A stretch of DNA of 64,000 bases. It comes from CAWJFP01 sp963842155. GTDB taxonomy: Bacteria > Pseudomonadota > Alphaproteobacteria > JACZXZ01. The notes under the pieces are model-generated. The model ran no database searches. It saw only the letters and a program-made list of their open reading frames with translations, and was not told where the DNA came from. Made by a program: the position numbers and the translations under genes. The stretch covers positions 1-64,000 of the forward strand of contig CAWJFP010000034.1 in the NCBI GenBank assembly GCA_963842155.1, in the 5' to 3' direction. Shown piece after piece: positions 1 through 8,656 of the stretch (within the stretch, counting starts at the first letter, position 1; the number at the start of each line of letters is the position of its first letter).

Positions 1-58
1 TAGATAGCAAAATACGTCTCGGAGGGGCACACCGAGCCCTGGCTCTGGAGAGAACGAA

Positions 59-422
59 ATGACGCTGGTCGATGATCGCCTGGACGCCACCTTTACGGCC
101 TTGGCTGATCCGACTCGAAGGGCCATCGTGGCCCGTCTCGCCACAGGGGACGCCACGGTGAACGAGCTGGCGCAGCCCTTCGACATGTCGCTCCCGGGAA
201 TCTCCAAACACCTCAAGGTGCTGGAACGGTGCGGGCTCATCTCGCGCACGGGACGTCGCCCAGTTCCGACCCTGCCACCTCGACCGCGAGTCGCTCGACG
301 CCGCCATCGACTGGATCGAGGAGAACCGACGCGCCTGGATGGAGCGGTTCGACAAGCTCGACGCCTACTTGTACGACATCCAACGGCGACCTTCGCCAAC
401 TGACGGAAGGAGGCGACAATGA
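59..422 (+). CDS. ArsR-family winged-helix transcriptional regulator (frameshifted)
   Basis: Small DNA-binding repressor of the ArsR/SmtB fold. The N-terminal 65 residues give a clear winged helix with the signature ADPTRRAIVARL and the recognition-helix segment SLPGISKHLKVLE. The reading frame breaks near position 250. The next frame continues as RPCHLDRESLDAAIDW and ends in a WMERFDKLDAYL-type tail typical of this subfamily, so one base has been lost or gained. No metal-binding cysteines are seen. An SD-like GGAGAG precedes the ATG. The stop overlaps the next start as ATGA, so it is co-translated with the SRPBCC gene, the usual pairing for this regulator type. Confidence 0.85.
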
Positions 423-776
423 ATGCCCAGGGATCAGACTCAGGCGAGCTCACCTATACGCGGATCTTTGACGCTCCGAGAGCCCTCGTCTTTCGTTGCA
501 TGATCGAGCCGACCCATCTCACCCATTTCTGGGGACCGATCGGCGTGAGCACTCCGCTCGAGGAAATCCAGGTCGACGCCAGACAAGGTGGGGTCTTCGA
601 GACCGTCATGGTCAACGATTCCGATGGCACCCGGTACTCGATGCGTGCCCTCTTCGTCGAGATCATTGAGCCGGAGAGACTCGTATGGACCGACCCAGAT
701 ACCGGGGTCACCACGATCTCGGCCTTTTTCGATCTTGGCGATGCACGCACCGAAATCTGCATCCGTCAGACCAATG
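419..776 (+). pseudogene. SRPBCC/AHSA1-domain protein, 5' part, interrupted by IS256 element
   Basis: START-like ligand-binding protein of the AHSA1 type, often encoded beside ArsR regulators; the ligand is unknown. This part holds about 119 residues, with the family pattern FDAPRALVFRCMIEP, FWGPIG, GGVFETVMV and ERLVWTD. The gene is cut at the codon after TN by an insertion sequence. The missing C-terminal end lies at 5,678-5,781. Joining 419-776 to 5,678-5,781 gives 462 bases, a clean 153-residue protein in one frame. Read-through into the IS adds about 30 foreign residues. Confidence 0.9.
769..776. repeat. Target-site duplication of the IS256 element (left copy)
   Basis: The 8-bp word GACCAATG directly precedes the IS end and occurs again at 5,670-5,677 directly after the other end, in the same orientation. 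An 8-bp duplication fits the IS256 family. Removing one copy with the element restores the SRPBCC frame. Confidence 0.92.
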
Positions 777-800
777 GAGGATGTCCCGACCGGCGTGGAA
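777..800 (+). repeat. IS256 terminal inverted repeat, left
   Basis: Matches the reverse complement of 5,646-5,669 at 19 of 24 positions. The conserved blocks are TGTCCCG and GCGTGGAA, separated by four unlike bases. Weaker similarity extends about 15 bp inward on both sides to a CCCCCG block. Confidence 0.85.
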
Positions 801-827
801 TTTGGGTGACGACCCCCGATGTGTCGG

Positions 828-1305
828 CTACGCGGCCACCTCCTTCCTCGAATCGTAGCGATCGGGTGTAACGCTGGCGACGTGGGCCTCGAGCGCGGCG
901 CGCAAGGTCTTCAGATGCAGGTGGCCGTTTACGCGTCGGAACTGCTCCTTCGCCTCCACCATGCCGGCCGCGCACCAGCGCAACGCCATCTGTCCGCCGT
1001 TCCACCGCTTCACGTTCGCCGAGTGGTCGCGGCAGATCTCGATCATCGACTCGATGGGGTTGGTGGAGCGCAGCGTCCGCGCCAGGGTGGGCGGCACGCC
1101 GAGGCGGGCCACGGTGAAAGTCTCGACCAGGCCCTCGCGAAGCGACCCAGCGGCACCGGGGTGCTTGCGGTCGAGCTCCTTGGCGAGCGCCTCGAGAGCC
1201 CCTTGGCCGGCGAGGGGGTCGGGGTTGCGGTAGGCGGCGCGCATGCGGGGCTCGACCACGGTGGCGACGTCCTTGGGCAGATGGCCCTTCACGTTTCGGA
1301 TCTTG
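828..1305 (-). pseudogene. IS256-family transposase, C-terminal part
   Basis: C-terminal third of a mutator-type DDE transposase, from the HKIRNVKGHLPKD segment through STNPIESMIE, which holds the catalytic Glu, to the stop at 828. The N-terminal part lies at 4,677-5,557. Joining 5,557-4,677 to 1,305-828 gives 1,359 bases, exactly 453 codons including the stop. The junction reads RCQEH-KIRN, a normal IS256 sequence. The gene is inactive as it stands because the RIT element separates the halves. Confidence 0.93.
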
Positions 1306-1337
1306 TGCTCCTCATGCGGATATCCGCATGAGGAGCA
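1306..1337. repeat. 32-bp perfect palindrome at the left RIT border
   Basis: Centred between 1,321 and 1,322. The core is CATGCGGATATCCGCATG, flanked on both sides by AGGAGCA in inverted orientation. The outer AGGAGCA is the host duplication and the inner one is the first seven bases of the element's inverted repeat. The right border has no copy of the core, so the two ends are asymmetric. Confidence 0.95.
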
Positions 1338-1420
1338 TTATGCCGAGGACCGAATTATGCCGACTTGGCAACGAACGCCGGGGTGGGACGGGTGGTGTGG
1401 GCTGAAGTGCTCGGCATAAT
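1331..1420 (+). repeat. RIT terminal inverted repeat, left (90 bp)
   Basis: Identical to the reverse complement of 4,594-4,683 over 90 bp. It contains ATTATGCCGA twice in direct orientation near its outer side and the reverse, TCGGCATAAT, at its inner edge. The stop codon of the third recombinase directly abuts the inner edge. Confidence 0.96.
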
Positions 1421-2408
1421 CAGAGCTCCTCGAGGAACGCGAGAAGCTTGTCGGGGGGACGGTATCGCCCTGGGGCGGTGTGAGCGGGTGTGGTCCGAGC
1501 AAGGGCTCGTTCTTTGATCCCAAGGTCGGCATGAAGGTAGATGTTCGTCGATTCGATCTGTTCGTGACCGAGCCACAATGCGATCACGGTGACATCGGTT
1601 CCGACGGCCAGAAGCTGCATGGCACAGGTGTGACGAAGAACGTGAGGCGACACCGTCTTTGCAGCCAACGTCGGGCAGCTTCTCCGAGCCGCTGAGGCAT
1701 GTTTGGAGACGAGTAGCGCAACGGCGTCACGGCTGAGCGCGCCCCGCGGCGGCTGGGGAACAACGGCTCAGTGGGCGCTCCGGCTCTTTCGGCCAACCAG
1801 ACGTGTAGTGCTTGCGTCGTCTGGGCGGTGAGTGGCGTGGCCCGTTCCTTTCTGCCCTTGCCCGTGCAGCGGACGTGGGCGCCGGTGGCCAATGTCACGT
1901 CCCCACAGGTGAGGGCAGTGAGCTCAGAAACGCGTAGGCCGGTCTGGACGGCGACGAGCAGCAGAGTGCGGTCGCGCCGACCGATCCATGTGTCGGGGTC
2001 GGGAGCCGACACCAAAGCGTCGATCTCGGCGGACGTGAGGAAGCTGACCAGTTCCCGGTCGACCCGTTTGTTGGGGATGGCGAGGACCCGATGAATCAAG
2101 CCGGCGTGATCGGGGTGTTGGAGCGCGGCGTATCGGAACAGGGAGTGCACGGCAGCGAGCCGGTTGTTGCGGGTGCGGACGCTGTTGTTACGGTCGTGTT
2201 CGAGGTGCTCGAGGAACGCTCCGATCAGCGGCGCGTCGAGATCCTCTATCAGCAGCTTGCCGGGCGGCCTGCCGGTGCGGGCTTGGGCGAAGCCGAGCAA
2301 GAGCCGAAACGTATCCCGATAGGAAGCGACCGTGTTCGAACTGGCTTGGCGTTGCGTGGCGAGCCGTTCCGTGAAGAAGGCCTGCAGGGTCGGAGCGAGG
2401 ATGGTCAT
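1420..2408 (-). CDS. ritC: Tyrosine recombinase, third gene of the RIT element (frameshifted)
   Basis: Site-specific DNA recombinase. The N-terminal core-binding domain is followed by a catalytic domain with TGLRVSELTAL (catalytic Arg), then HVLRHTCAMQLL and the GH of LWLGHEQIESTNIYLH (His-x-x-Arg, His and Tyr). The frame breaks near 1,740 in a G/C-rich run. The catalytic C-terminus continues in another frame from about 1,735 to the stop at 1,420. The start ATG at 2,408 overlaps the preceding gene's stop as ATGA. If the frameshift is real the element could not move by itself; a base-calling error is more likely since all other motifs are intact. Confidence 0.9.
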
Positions 2409-3331
2409 GGCTTTGCTCCTTGGGCGGCATCGAGCCGGCGGGCGGTCAAGCTGAGCAGCTCGGGTGCGGCGGACAAGTACCAATAGGTGCTGCCTGGATT
2501 GGTGTGCCCGAGATAGGTCGACAGCAAGGGAAGGCGGGCTTGGACGTCGACGCCGTCGCGATACCAGCCGATCAGAGTGTTGACAGCAAAGCGGTGCCGA
2601 AGATCATGGGGGCGCGGGCGACACCTTGCAGAGATGCGCTCAAGCCCGGCGCGTCGGACCAACTGCAACCAGGCCTCGTGCAGATTGCAGTAGTGCAGCC
2701 GGGTGCCGGCGGTGGACACGAAGAAGCTCGGGTCCCTCGGACGAGCGCAGAGCTGGTCACGTCGACGGTTGTAGGCAGCGAGCGCATCGACCGTGGTCGG
2801 GTGCAGGGGGACCAGGCGGCTCTTGCCGAACTTGGTGTCGGTGATGAGGACCAGCCCGTTGTCCCAGTCGATGTCGCTGCGGTCGAGCCCGATTGCTTCT
2901 CCGACCCGCATGCCGGTGGTTGCCAGCAGTCCGACGAGGGTCTCGAAGGTGCAGACCCGCAGGGGGGAGCGGAACGACCCGGCGGCTGTCATCAGGGCCT
3001 CGATGTCGGCGGCTGAGTAGGGATAGGGGGTCGCTCGCCGGCTCCTCCCGACGATCAGGTCAGTCGGCGGGACCTCGTGGGCGGGGTCGATGGCGTGGAG
3101 GTGACGTGCGAACCCACGCACTACTCCGAGGCGCTGAGCCCACCAGGCCGCGGCACCACCCGGCGGCAGCGTGGCCCAGCTGAACGCCAGCTCGGTCGTG
3201 ATGATGTCGGCACCACCACGTTCGGCGTAGTCGACGAAATCAGCCAGCAGGAGGCCGGTTCGCACGAGTTTGAAGCCGAGTGAACGGCGGATCGTCAGGT
3301 AATTCTCGAGGCTCTGGCGTAGATCACTCAT
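2405..3331 (-). CDS. ritB: Tyrosine recombinase, middle gene of the RIT element
   Basis: 308-residue site-specific recombinase. The catalytic motifs are visible in order: TTGMRVGEAIGLDRSDID (Arg), a beta-strand segment TKFGKSRLVPLHPTT (Lys), RPHDLRHRFAVN (His-x-x-Arg), TYLGHTNPGSTYWYLS (His and nucleophilic Tyr). It is complete and in frame. It overlaps both neighbours by ATGA, so translation of the three recombinases is coupled. RIT recombinases belong to three separate subfamilies and are thought to act together; how they share work is not known. Confidence 0.93.
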   Translation of the reverse strand: MSDLRQSLENYLTIRRSLGFKLVRTGLLLADFVDYAERGGADIITTELAFSWATLPPGGAAAWWAQRLGVVRGFARHLHAIDPAHEVPPTDLIVGRSRRATPYPYSAADIEALMTAAGSFRSPLRVCTFETLVGLLATTGMRVGEAIGLDRSDIDWDNGLVLITDTKFGKSRLVPLHPTTVDALAAYNRRRDQLCARPRDPSFFVSTAGTRLHYCNLHEAWLQLVRRAGLERISARCRPRPHDLRHRFAVNTLIGWYRDGVDVQARLPLLSTYLGHTNPGSTYWYLSAAPELLSLTARRLDAAQGAKP

Positions 3332-4533
3332 GCCGCACCCCGCGGCCAGGTCTGGGCGATGGTCCGCAAGGAGTCGACGTCGACTTTGGCATAGACGGCG
3401 GTGGTCAGTTGGCTGCGGTGACGAAGGACCTGGCCCACCTCACCCAGTCCGGCGCCAGCGCGCAACATCTCGGTGGCGGCGGTGTGGCGTAGCCGGTGCG
3501 CGGTCACTGCCGGGTCCACACCCGCACGCTTCGACGCTGCCAGCACGACGTGGGTCACCGCCCCTGGAGACATCGCTCCCAGAGGGGCGTGGACGCGGGT
3601 GAACACATTCGGACACGAACATGACGGTCGGCCGCGCTGCAACCATCCGGCCATTGCTTCACCGACATCGACCGTGAGAGGCAGCCGTTCCTGGCGTCGA
3701 CCCTTGCCGCGGACAACGAGCTCACCGGCCCGCCAGTCGATGTCGTCGAGGCGAAGAGCGGCGACTTCACCCCGGCGCAGGCCGAGCCGCGCCAACAGGT
3801 TCAAGATGGCGAAGTCCCGTCGGCCGGTCCTGGTCCGCCGATCGCAACTCTTGAGCAGCTTCGACACCGTGGCGGCATCGACCGAGCGTGGAAGCCACGT
3901 CGTCCGCCACCCCGGTGCCTTCGGCACCGCCTGGACCAGATCTCGAGCAGACCGGCCGTCGACGTAGAGAAAGCGCAGCAGCGAACGAAGGCCACAGACC
4001 ACGTAGGCGATCGACCCAACGCTGCGCTCTCGGCACTCGCGCACCACGAACTCGGTGATCTCGGCCGCATTGAGGTCCAACAGATCAAGCCCGGGCGGGT
4101 TCGGTCGTTGCGATAAGAACAGCCGACCAACGTCGACGTAGCTGCGCACCGTGGGCATCGCCAGGCCCTTCTCGGTCACCAGGTAGGAGCGAAAGAACTC
4201 CAGTAGTTCGTCCACCGCCGTGAGAGGCACCGGAACCGACGCTGGTGCCACGCCCAGTTCTCGAAGGTGGTCCATGAGCGGCATCACCGCCAGCGGCGAG
4301 AGCAGCTGGGTGTAACCCTCGGCGCGCCTCGCCCCGAGGAACTCGTCGATCCGGCTCTCTGTCAGATCACCTGAGTTCAGCCCCTTGGCCGAAAGCCATC
4401 GGCTCACGTGGCCCATCAACCGAAGCTGACCGTTCACGGTCAGCGATTTGTATCCCTGCTCGGTGAGCATCACGGCAAAGCCGGTGGCAAAGTCCGCCAA
4501 CGGTCCGGTGACCCTCGGTGTGCGTTGTTCCAT
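3328..4533 (-). CDS. ritA: Tyrosine recombinase, first gene of the RIT element
   Basis: 401-residue recombinase, the longest of the trio, as usual for the first RIT gene. It has an N-terminal extension of about 110 residues, then a SAM-like core-binding domain (residues about 110-200). The catalytic domain shows RLGLRRGEVAALRLDDID, VRGKGRRQERLPL, TAHRLRHTAATEMLR and VLRHRSQLTTAVYAKVD. The second His position reads RHRSQ where GHxxx is usual, which is common in this subfamily. The start ATG at 4,533 has a strong GAGGAGA ribosome-binding site about 6 bases upstream. The inverted repeat begins about 60 bp further out. Confidence 0.93.
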   Translation of the reverse strand: MEQRTPRVTGPLADFATGFAVMLTEQGYKSLTVNGQLRLMGHVSRWLSAKGLNSGDLTESRIDEFLGARRAEGYTQLLSPLAVMPLMDHLRELGVAPASVPVPLTAVDELLEFFRSYLVTEKGLAMPTVRSYVDVGRLFLSQRPNPPGLDLLDLNAAEITEFVVRECRERSVGSIAYVVCGLRSLLRFLYVDGRSARDLVQAVPKAPGWRTTWLPRSVDAATVSKLLKSCDRRTRTGRRDFAILNLLARLGLRRGEVAALRLDDIDWRAGELVVRGKGRRQERLPLTVDVGEAMAGWLQRGRPSCSCPNVFTRVHAPLGAMSPGAVTHVVLAASKRAGVDPAVTAHRLRHTAATEMLRAGAGLGEVGQVLRHRSQLTTAVYAKVDVDSLRTIAQTWPRGAA

Positions 4534-4593
4534 CGTCGTCTCCTCTCCGAATCTGTCTCCAGAGAGGAAGTTTCGACCGATCAGTGACCCCGA

Positions 4594-4683
4594 ATTATGC
4601 CGAGCACTTCAGCCCACACCACCCGTCCCACCCCGGCGTTCGTTGCCAAGTCGGCATAATTCGGTCCTCGGCATAATGCTCCT
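4594..4683 (-). repeat. RIT terminal inverted repeat, right (90 bp)
   Basis: Perfect reverse complement of 1,331-1,420. The outermost seven bases, AGGAGCA, coincide with the host sequence at this border. Confidence 0.96.
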
Positions 4684-5557
4684 GGCACCGCGCCAGCACC
4701 GGGTGGTCGAACACGGTGGGGATCGCCGCGGGCAGCGCCTTGGCGCCGTCTGTGACGAACAGCGTGGGCTTGGTCACGTCCAGCCCCCGCTCGCGCAGCC
4801 CGACGAGCAGGCCCTTCACGACGGTGGCGTTCTCGGTGTCGCCTTCGACGAGGGCGAGGGGGTGCTTGGTCCCGTCGATGTCGATCCCGAGCGCCACGAC
4901 GCACAGATGCTGGGCGAAATGGACCCCGTCGACCATGATCGCCACCAGGTCGAGCTCCGAGAGGTCGGCCGACATGAGTTCGGCCAGCGCGGACTCCGTC
5001 GCCGCCACGAAGCGGCGCGACACCGCCGACTTGGACACAGAGCGGCTCCTCGCGGTCACCGCCTCACCCACCGGTTCGAGCCCCACCGCGTAGCGCCGGG
5101 TGGAGAGCTTGGCGAGCATCCGCGCCATGGTCTCGCGGCCGAGCAGTTCGGTGGACGACGCCGATTGGTAGGTAGGCAGCTGCACCTCAGCGGCCTTGTC
5201 GACCGTGCGCAGCCGAGGCCTGCGGATGGACACCTGGCGGGCGCCCAGGGTCACGAGCCCGGCGTCACTCCCATGACGCACCGCCGTGCGGTCCGGGTCG
5301 TGCCGGCCGCGGGCGCCGGCGAGGGCGGTGGCCTCGTCCTCGAGGATCACGTCGAGCACCTTCAGGCCAGTGCCCACCACGAAGGCGAGCAGCCCTTCCT
5401 CGAGCTCCCCGGCGAGCTCGGCGATGGCGACGGTGACGGTGGCGGGCAACGCCACGGCCGCCTCGTGGGCCGTCCGAGCTGCGTCGGGCCTGGCCTTCTT
5501 CGGCGTGGTGCGCCCATTGCACGCGCGGCCAGTCGTGGTCTGATAGTTCTTCTTCAC
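4677..5557 (-). pseudogene. IS256-family transposase, N-terminal part
   Basis: N-terminal two thirds of the transposase, starting at GTG 5,557. Two catalytic Asp positions are visible: IMVDGVHFAQHLCVVALGID and LFVTDGAKALPAAI. A helix-turn-helix-like segment SKSAVSRRFVAATE lies in the N-terminal third. The reading frame runs into the RIT inverted repeat after RCQEH and then ends after about 27 foreign residues. See 828-1,305 for the other part. Confidence 0.93.
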
Positions 5558-5645
5558 GGCGGTCCCCTTCTTGATCGGATGTCTTTGGCGGACGCCCGAG
5601 ACCTACCACCAGGCAGGCATTAGGCGGGGGACCGCCACCTCAAAC

Positions 5646-5669
5646 TTCCACGCTCAGCGGGACAACCTC
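5646..5669 (-). repeat. IS256 terminal inverted repeat, right
   Basis: Inverted partner of 777-800. It is followed directly by the second copy of the target word GACCAATG (5,670-5,677). Confidence 0.85.
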
Positions 5670-5677
5670 GACCAATG

Positions 5678-5781
5678 TGCCCGAAGCATTTCGTAGTCCT
5701 GAAGCGCAAGCCGGCTTCAAGACCTCCCTCGACCGTCTGGCGACCTACCTCGTCGCTGTCTCAAGCAATACCACCTCATGA
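5678..5781 (+). pseudogene. SRPBCC/AHSA1-domain protein, 3' part
   Basis: This stretch encodes VPEAFRSPEAQAGFKTSLDR and then LATYL, the terminal helix of the AHSA1 fold, and stops at 5,779-5,781. It continues exactly in phase from the 5' part at 419-776 once the IS and one target copy are removed. It has no start of its own. Confidence 0.9.
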
Positions 5782-5880
5782 CCAGGTCGCCTGTGCCTGA
5801 AGCCACCGTCAAAAACGGGTTAGCAGAACAAGTGCGCTAGACGCATTCGAATGAGATTCGAATGAGAGGAATGTAGTGAC

Positions 5881-6692
5881 ATGAACAATGTGCTCGACAT
5901 GAAGACAGTCAGCTCAGCTGACGGAACGAGGATCGCCTATGGCGAAAGGGGCGGAGGTCCCTCCCTCGTCGTGGTCGACGGCGCCCTGAGCACCTATTCG
6001 TCCGGCTCTCAGCCGGGGCTGGCCGACCTCCTGGCGCCCCACCTCAGGGTGTACAGCTATGACCGTCGAGGAAGAGGCGAAAGCGGTGACACGTCGCCCT
6101 ACGCCGTGCAGCGCGGGAGATCGAGGACATCGATGCCCTGATCGGGGAGGCGGGAGGGGCTGCCTCCCTATACGGTCACTCATCCGGTGCGTCCCTCGCA
6201 CTGGAAGCCGCCACCGCCCTCGGCGAACGCGTCACAAAGCTCGCCCTGTACGAGGCACCCTACAACGACGACCCCCGCGGCCCAGCGAGCTTGGGCCAGT
6301 ACATCGAGCAACTAACCGCAGCCTTGGCCACCGGTCGTCGAGGCGATGCCGTGGCCCTGTTCATGAGCTATGTCGGGATCCCAGCAGCCCAGATCGATGG
6401 GATGCGACAGGCCAATTTGGTCAGGCCTCGAGGCGGTCGCACCCACACTTGCTTACGACCACACCTACATCCTCGGACCCGATGCTTCGGTACCCGTCGA
6501 CGCGCGGCACGCATTTCGGCCTCGACTCTGGTGATGTACGGAGGCGCCGGCCTTCCCTTCATGGCTCAGACCGCGCACACGCTGAGTCATGCCATAGCGG
6601 GAGCCCAACTTCGTATACTGGAGGGCCAAACGCACCAGGTGGACTCAGCTGTCCTGGCCCCTGTACTGATCGATTTCTTTGCCCAATCTTGA
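5881..6692 (+). CDS. Alpha/beta hydrolase (frameshifted)
   Basis: Cytoplasmic hydrolase of the alpha/beta fold. The first frame gives GTRIAYGERGGGPSLVVVDG and YSYDRRGRGES. The second gives the nucleophile elbow LYGHSSGASLALEAA (catalytic Ser) and the cap region. The third, at the 3' end, gives the strand TLVMYGGAG and the His segment EGQTHQVD. Frame changes lie near 6,105, 6,420 and 6,500. Closest in pattern to small esterase-like hydrolases; the substrate is unknown. The start ATG at 5,881 has GAGAGGAATG upstream. Downstream, a convergent TMEM175-like gene ends 73 bp away. Confidence 0.8.
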
Positions 6693-6764
6693 GCTAACGC
6701 CTCGAGGTCAGAGCCAACCAAAGCTGCAGGCGACAGCGTCGTTTGCGGCGAGCCTGGCTGAGCG

Positions 6765-7365
6765 CTAGGGCGCAACGGGCACCCGGCGCCCGAAAACGGC
6801 GCTCTCGACCATGTACGACGCGGCGATTGCTGCAAAGAGGACCACGCTCACGGTCGGCTTCCACAACGCCAGGAGGGTAGCTGCCAGATAGATCCACGGC
6901 CCAGGCAGATAGCTGCCGCGTAATGCCCGAGACAATCCGAGGATCGGCGTCACTCCTGAGCAACCGTCGTCGCCTAGCTGCGTAGAACCAGAGGAGGTTG
7001 TACAGCACAGCCGTGGCAGTGAGCGTGAATCCGTAGGCCAAGGCTGCCACCTCGAGACTTGGGTCATGGAGATAGTCGGCCACGAGGACTGTGGGGAATG
7101 GCACGAAAGCGACCGCCATGAGGAAGAAGACATTGATCATGAGGAAGGTCCGGTCGACCTTGTCGATCTGGGCGAAGACGCCGTGGTGGTTGACCCACAT
7201 GATGCCGATGGTGACGAAGCTCACGGCGTAAGCGGCATAGCTTGGCCAAACCCGGGCCAGCGCCCGGCCCAGGTGGGGACCATTGGCGTGCACATTCAGG
7301 ATGAGCAGGGTCGCGGCGATGGCAAACACGCCGTCGCTGAAGGCTTCGAGCCGGGAGGTTGTCAT
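6765..7365 (-). CDS. TMEM175-family potassium channel-like membrane protein (frameshifted)
   Basis: Integral membrane protein of the bacterial TMEM175 (DUF1211) family. The N-terminal signature RLEAFSDGVFAIAATLLIL is the pore-lining helix with the FSDG motif. Further hydrophobic helices follow: YAAYAVSFVTIGIMWVNHHG, FLMINVFFLMAVAFVPFPT and LAYGFTLTATAVLYNLLWF. The frame breaks near 6,920. The last helices (WIYLAATLLALWKP and VSVVLFAAIAASYMVES) continue in another frame to the stop at 6,765. The start was chosen at 7,365 because it gives the family's usual N-terminus. Confidence 0.85.
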
Positions 7366-7608
7366 GCGGCGGAGGATACCGGCAACCCCTCGGTGCACGT
7401 ACCGAATCGATGGCGTTCCGATCGGCATTGCCCGATCGCCACCTGACCCCGACGCCCCGCCTCGAGCCTTCCCACATAGACCGCAGCTTCTGGAGCAGGC
7501 CCGGCATTCTCCTTGATGAGCTCGCACGGATCGCGACCGAGGGCGCCGACCGACTGGCCACAAGCGGCGAATGAGTTTATATCGGTAGGGCCCTTAGCCC
7601 GCTGATTG

Positions 7609-7956
7609 CTAGCCGGCAGCCCCATTGGGATCCGAACGGTCACCGCTCAGATCCATCTTTACGTTGTTACACAGCTCGTTCAGGAGTTGCGCAACCTTCT
7701 CAAATGCTTCACGCGCGTCAGGGTGACCGCCGATGACACTGTCAGCCCATGCGAGTTCAGCCAGAGCATGAAACGTCTGGACGGCCTCGTCATGTGGGTC
7801 GAAGGAGCCTCCGAGCTGCCTCAAGACTCCCCCGTTATACGCCTCGCCATGCTCGGCGAACTGGGCAGCCAGCAATCGGTCCTGCTCCCCGACTGTTAGG
7901 TAGCTCCCCATCAGAGCGATATCGGCTCGACATCGGTTGTGCTTGAGTAGTCCCAT
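7609..7956 (-). CDS. Hypothetical protein
   Basis: Up to 115 residues, not recognised. The sequence is mostly helical and soluble, for example DEAVQTFHALAELAWADSV and AREAFEKVAQLLNELCNNV. An internal Met at MGSYLTVGEQDRLLAAQFAE could be the true start. A similar-length frame on the plus strand (7,606-7,899) overlaps and is less protein-like. No partner genes suggest a function. Confidence 0.45.
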   Translation of the reverse strand: MGLLKHNRCRADIALMGSYLTVGEQDRLLAAQFAEHGEAYNGGVLRQLGGSFDPHDEAVQTFHALAELAWADSVIGGHPDAREAFEKVAQLLNELCNNVKMDLSGDRSDPNGAAG

Positions 7957-8449
7957 TGACCTGGGGGCGAACCGCGTTATTCGTCCCTTGCGTACCTACG
8001 CCAGTTTCCCGTGGACTGCTTCAAGATCAATCGGTCATTCATCACCAGCGTCACGGAGAGTGCCGAAATCGGGGGCACTCATCCACACCCTCGTGGAAAT
8101 GGGGAGAGCTCTGGGTCTAGAAGGCACTGCTGAGGGACATCGAGACGTGCGCAGCTGACCTATCTCCAACGCGAGGGCTGCGACATGAGTCAGGGGTCTT
8201 GTTCTCACGTCCCGCGAAGTTGCCGATGCCCCGAACTTCTTCGCTCACGGTCGGATCTTGACCGGGACGTACACCTATTGAGAGAGGTGGAGACGGACAT
8301 ATCCCCGAAGCTCGGCGAAGGACTGGACAGCGTGACACCCTGTTGGACTGACACGACCATAGGTTCGTGTGTCCGGGTCAGGACCCCTATCCGGACGGGA
8401 TCAGGATCTCGGCCGATCGGATAAGCTGGCTCGGCCCGAAAGGGTGCCC
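7957..8449. other. Intergenic stretch with no supported gene
   Basis: About 490 bases between the hypothetical gene and tRNA-Glu. Short open frames exist on both strands, but none shows a recognisable motif or convincing start. Nothing else supported is seen. Confidence 0.5.
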
Positions 8450-8522
8450 GGCCCCATCGTCTAGTGGCCAAGGACACCACCCTCTCAAGGTGGAGACACG
8501 GGTTCGAATCCCGTTGGGGCTG
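8450..8522 (+). tRNA. tRNA-Glu (anticodon CTC)
   Basis: A cloverleaf can be drawn by hand. The acceptor GGCCCCA pairs with TGGGGCT, including one G-T pair at the end. The anticodon arm is CCACC-CTCTCAA-GGTGG with CTC at positions 34-36. The T arm is ACGGG-TTCGAAT-CCCGT. The variable loop and D arm (GTCTAGTGGCCAAGGAC) match bacterial tRNA-Glu. CCA is not encoded. An integrase gene lies 135 bp downstream, so this tRNA is a likely integration target. Confidence 0.95.
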
Positions 8523-8656
8523 CGATAAACCTGCAGGTAAACGCCTTGAAATCCCATCGGGCGGGTAGGAAACGGGCCGATCTGCTACTCGAATTGCTAC
8601 TGCCGCACAGCGGACCACTACCGTCTGGGCAGATCACCAACCGGTAGGTAGGCGCA

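Larger units (their letters stand above)
1306..4676 (-). mobile_element. RIT element (three tyrosine recombinases) inserted in the IS256 transposase
   Basis: Recombinase-in-trio element. Three different tyrosine recombinase genes run in one direction with ATGA overlaps, between 90-bp perfect inverted repeats at 1,331-1,420 and 4,594-4,683. The host word AGGAGCA occurs in direct orientation at the two outer borders (1,306-1,312 and 4,677-4,683, read on the minus strand). Excising the element with one copy restores the transposase frame. Each 90-bp end contains three copies of ATTATGCCGA or its reverse, likely recombinase-binding sites. An 18-bp palindrome lies only at the left border. Confidence 0.93.
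777..5669 (-). mobile_element. IS256-family insertion sequence, itself interrupted by a RIT element
   Basis: The ends are imperfect inverted repeats: GAGG, one variable base, TGTCCCG, four variable bases, GCGTGGAA on both sides (about 777-800 and 5,646-5,669). Without the nested RIT element the IS would be about 1.52 kb, normal for IS256. It carries one transposase gene on the minus strand, split in two. It is flanked by an 8-bp direct duplication and sits inside an SRPBCC gene. Confidence 0.93.

Noticed and set aside
4448..5623. Long plus-strand open frame antisense to the transposase (391 codons)
   Set aside because: It is the GC-rich shadow of the minus-strand transposase; its Arg/His-rich product has no motif and crosses the RIT/IS border.
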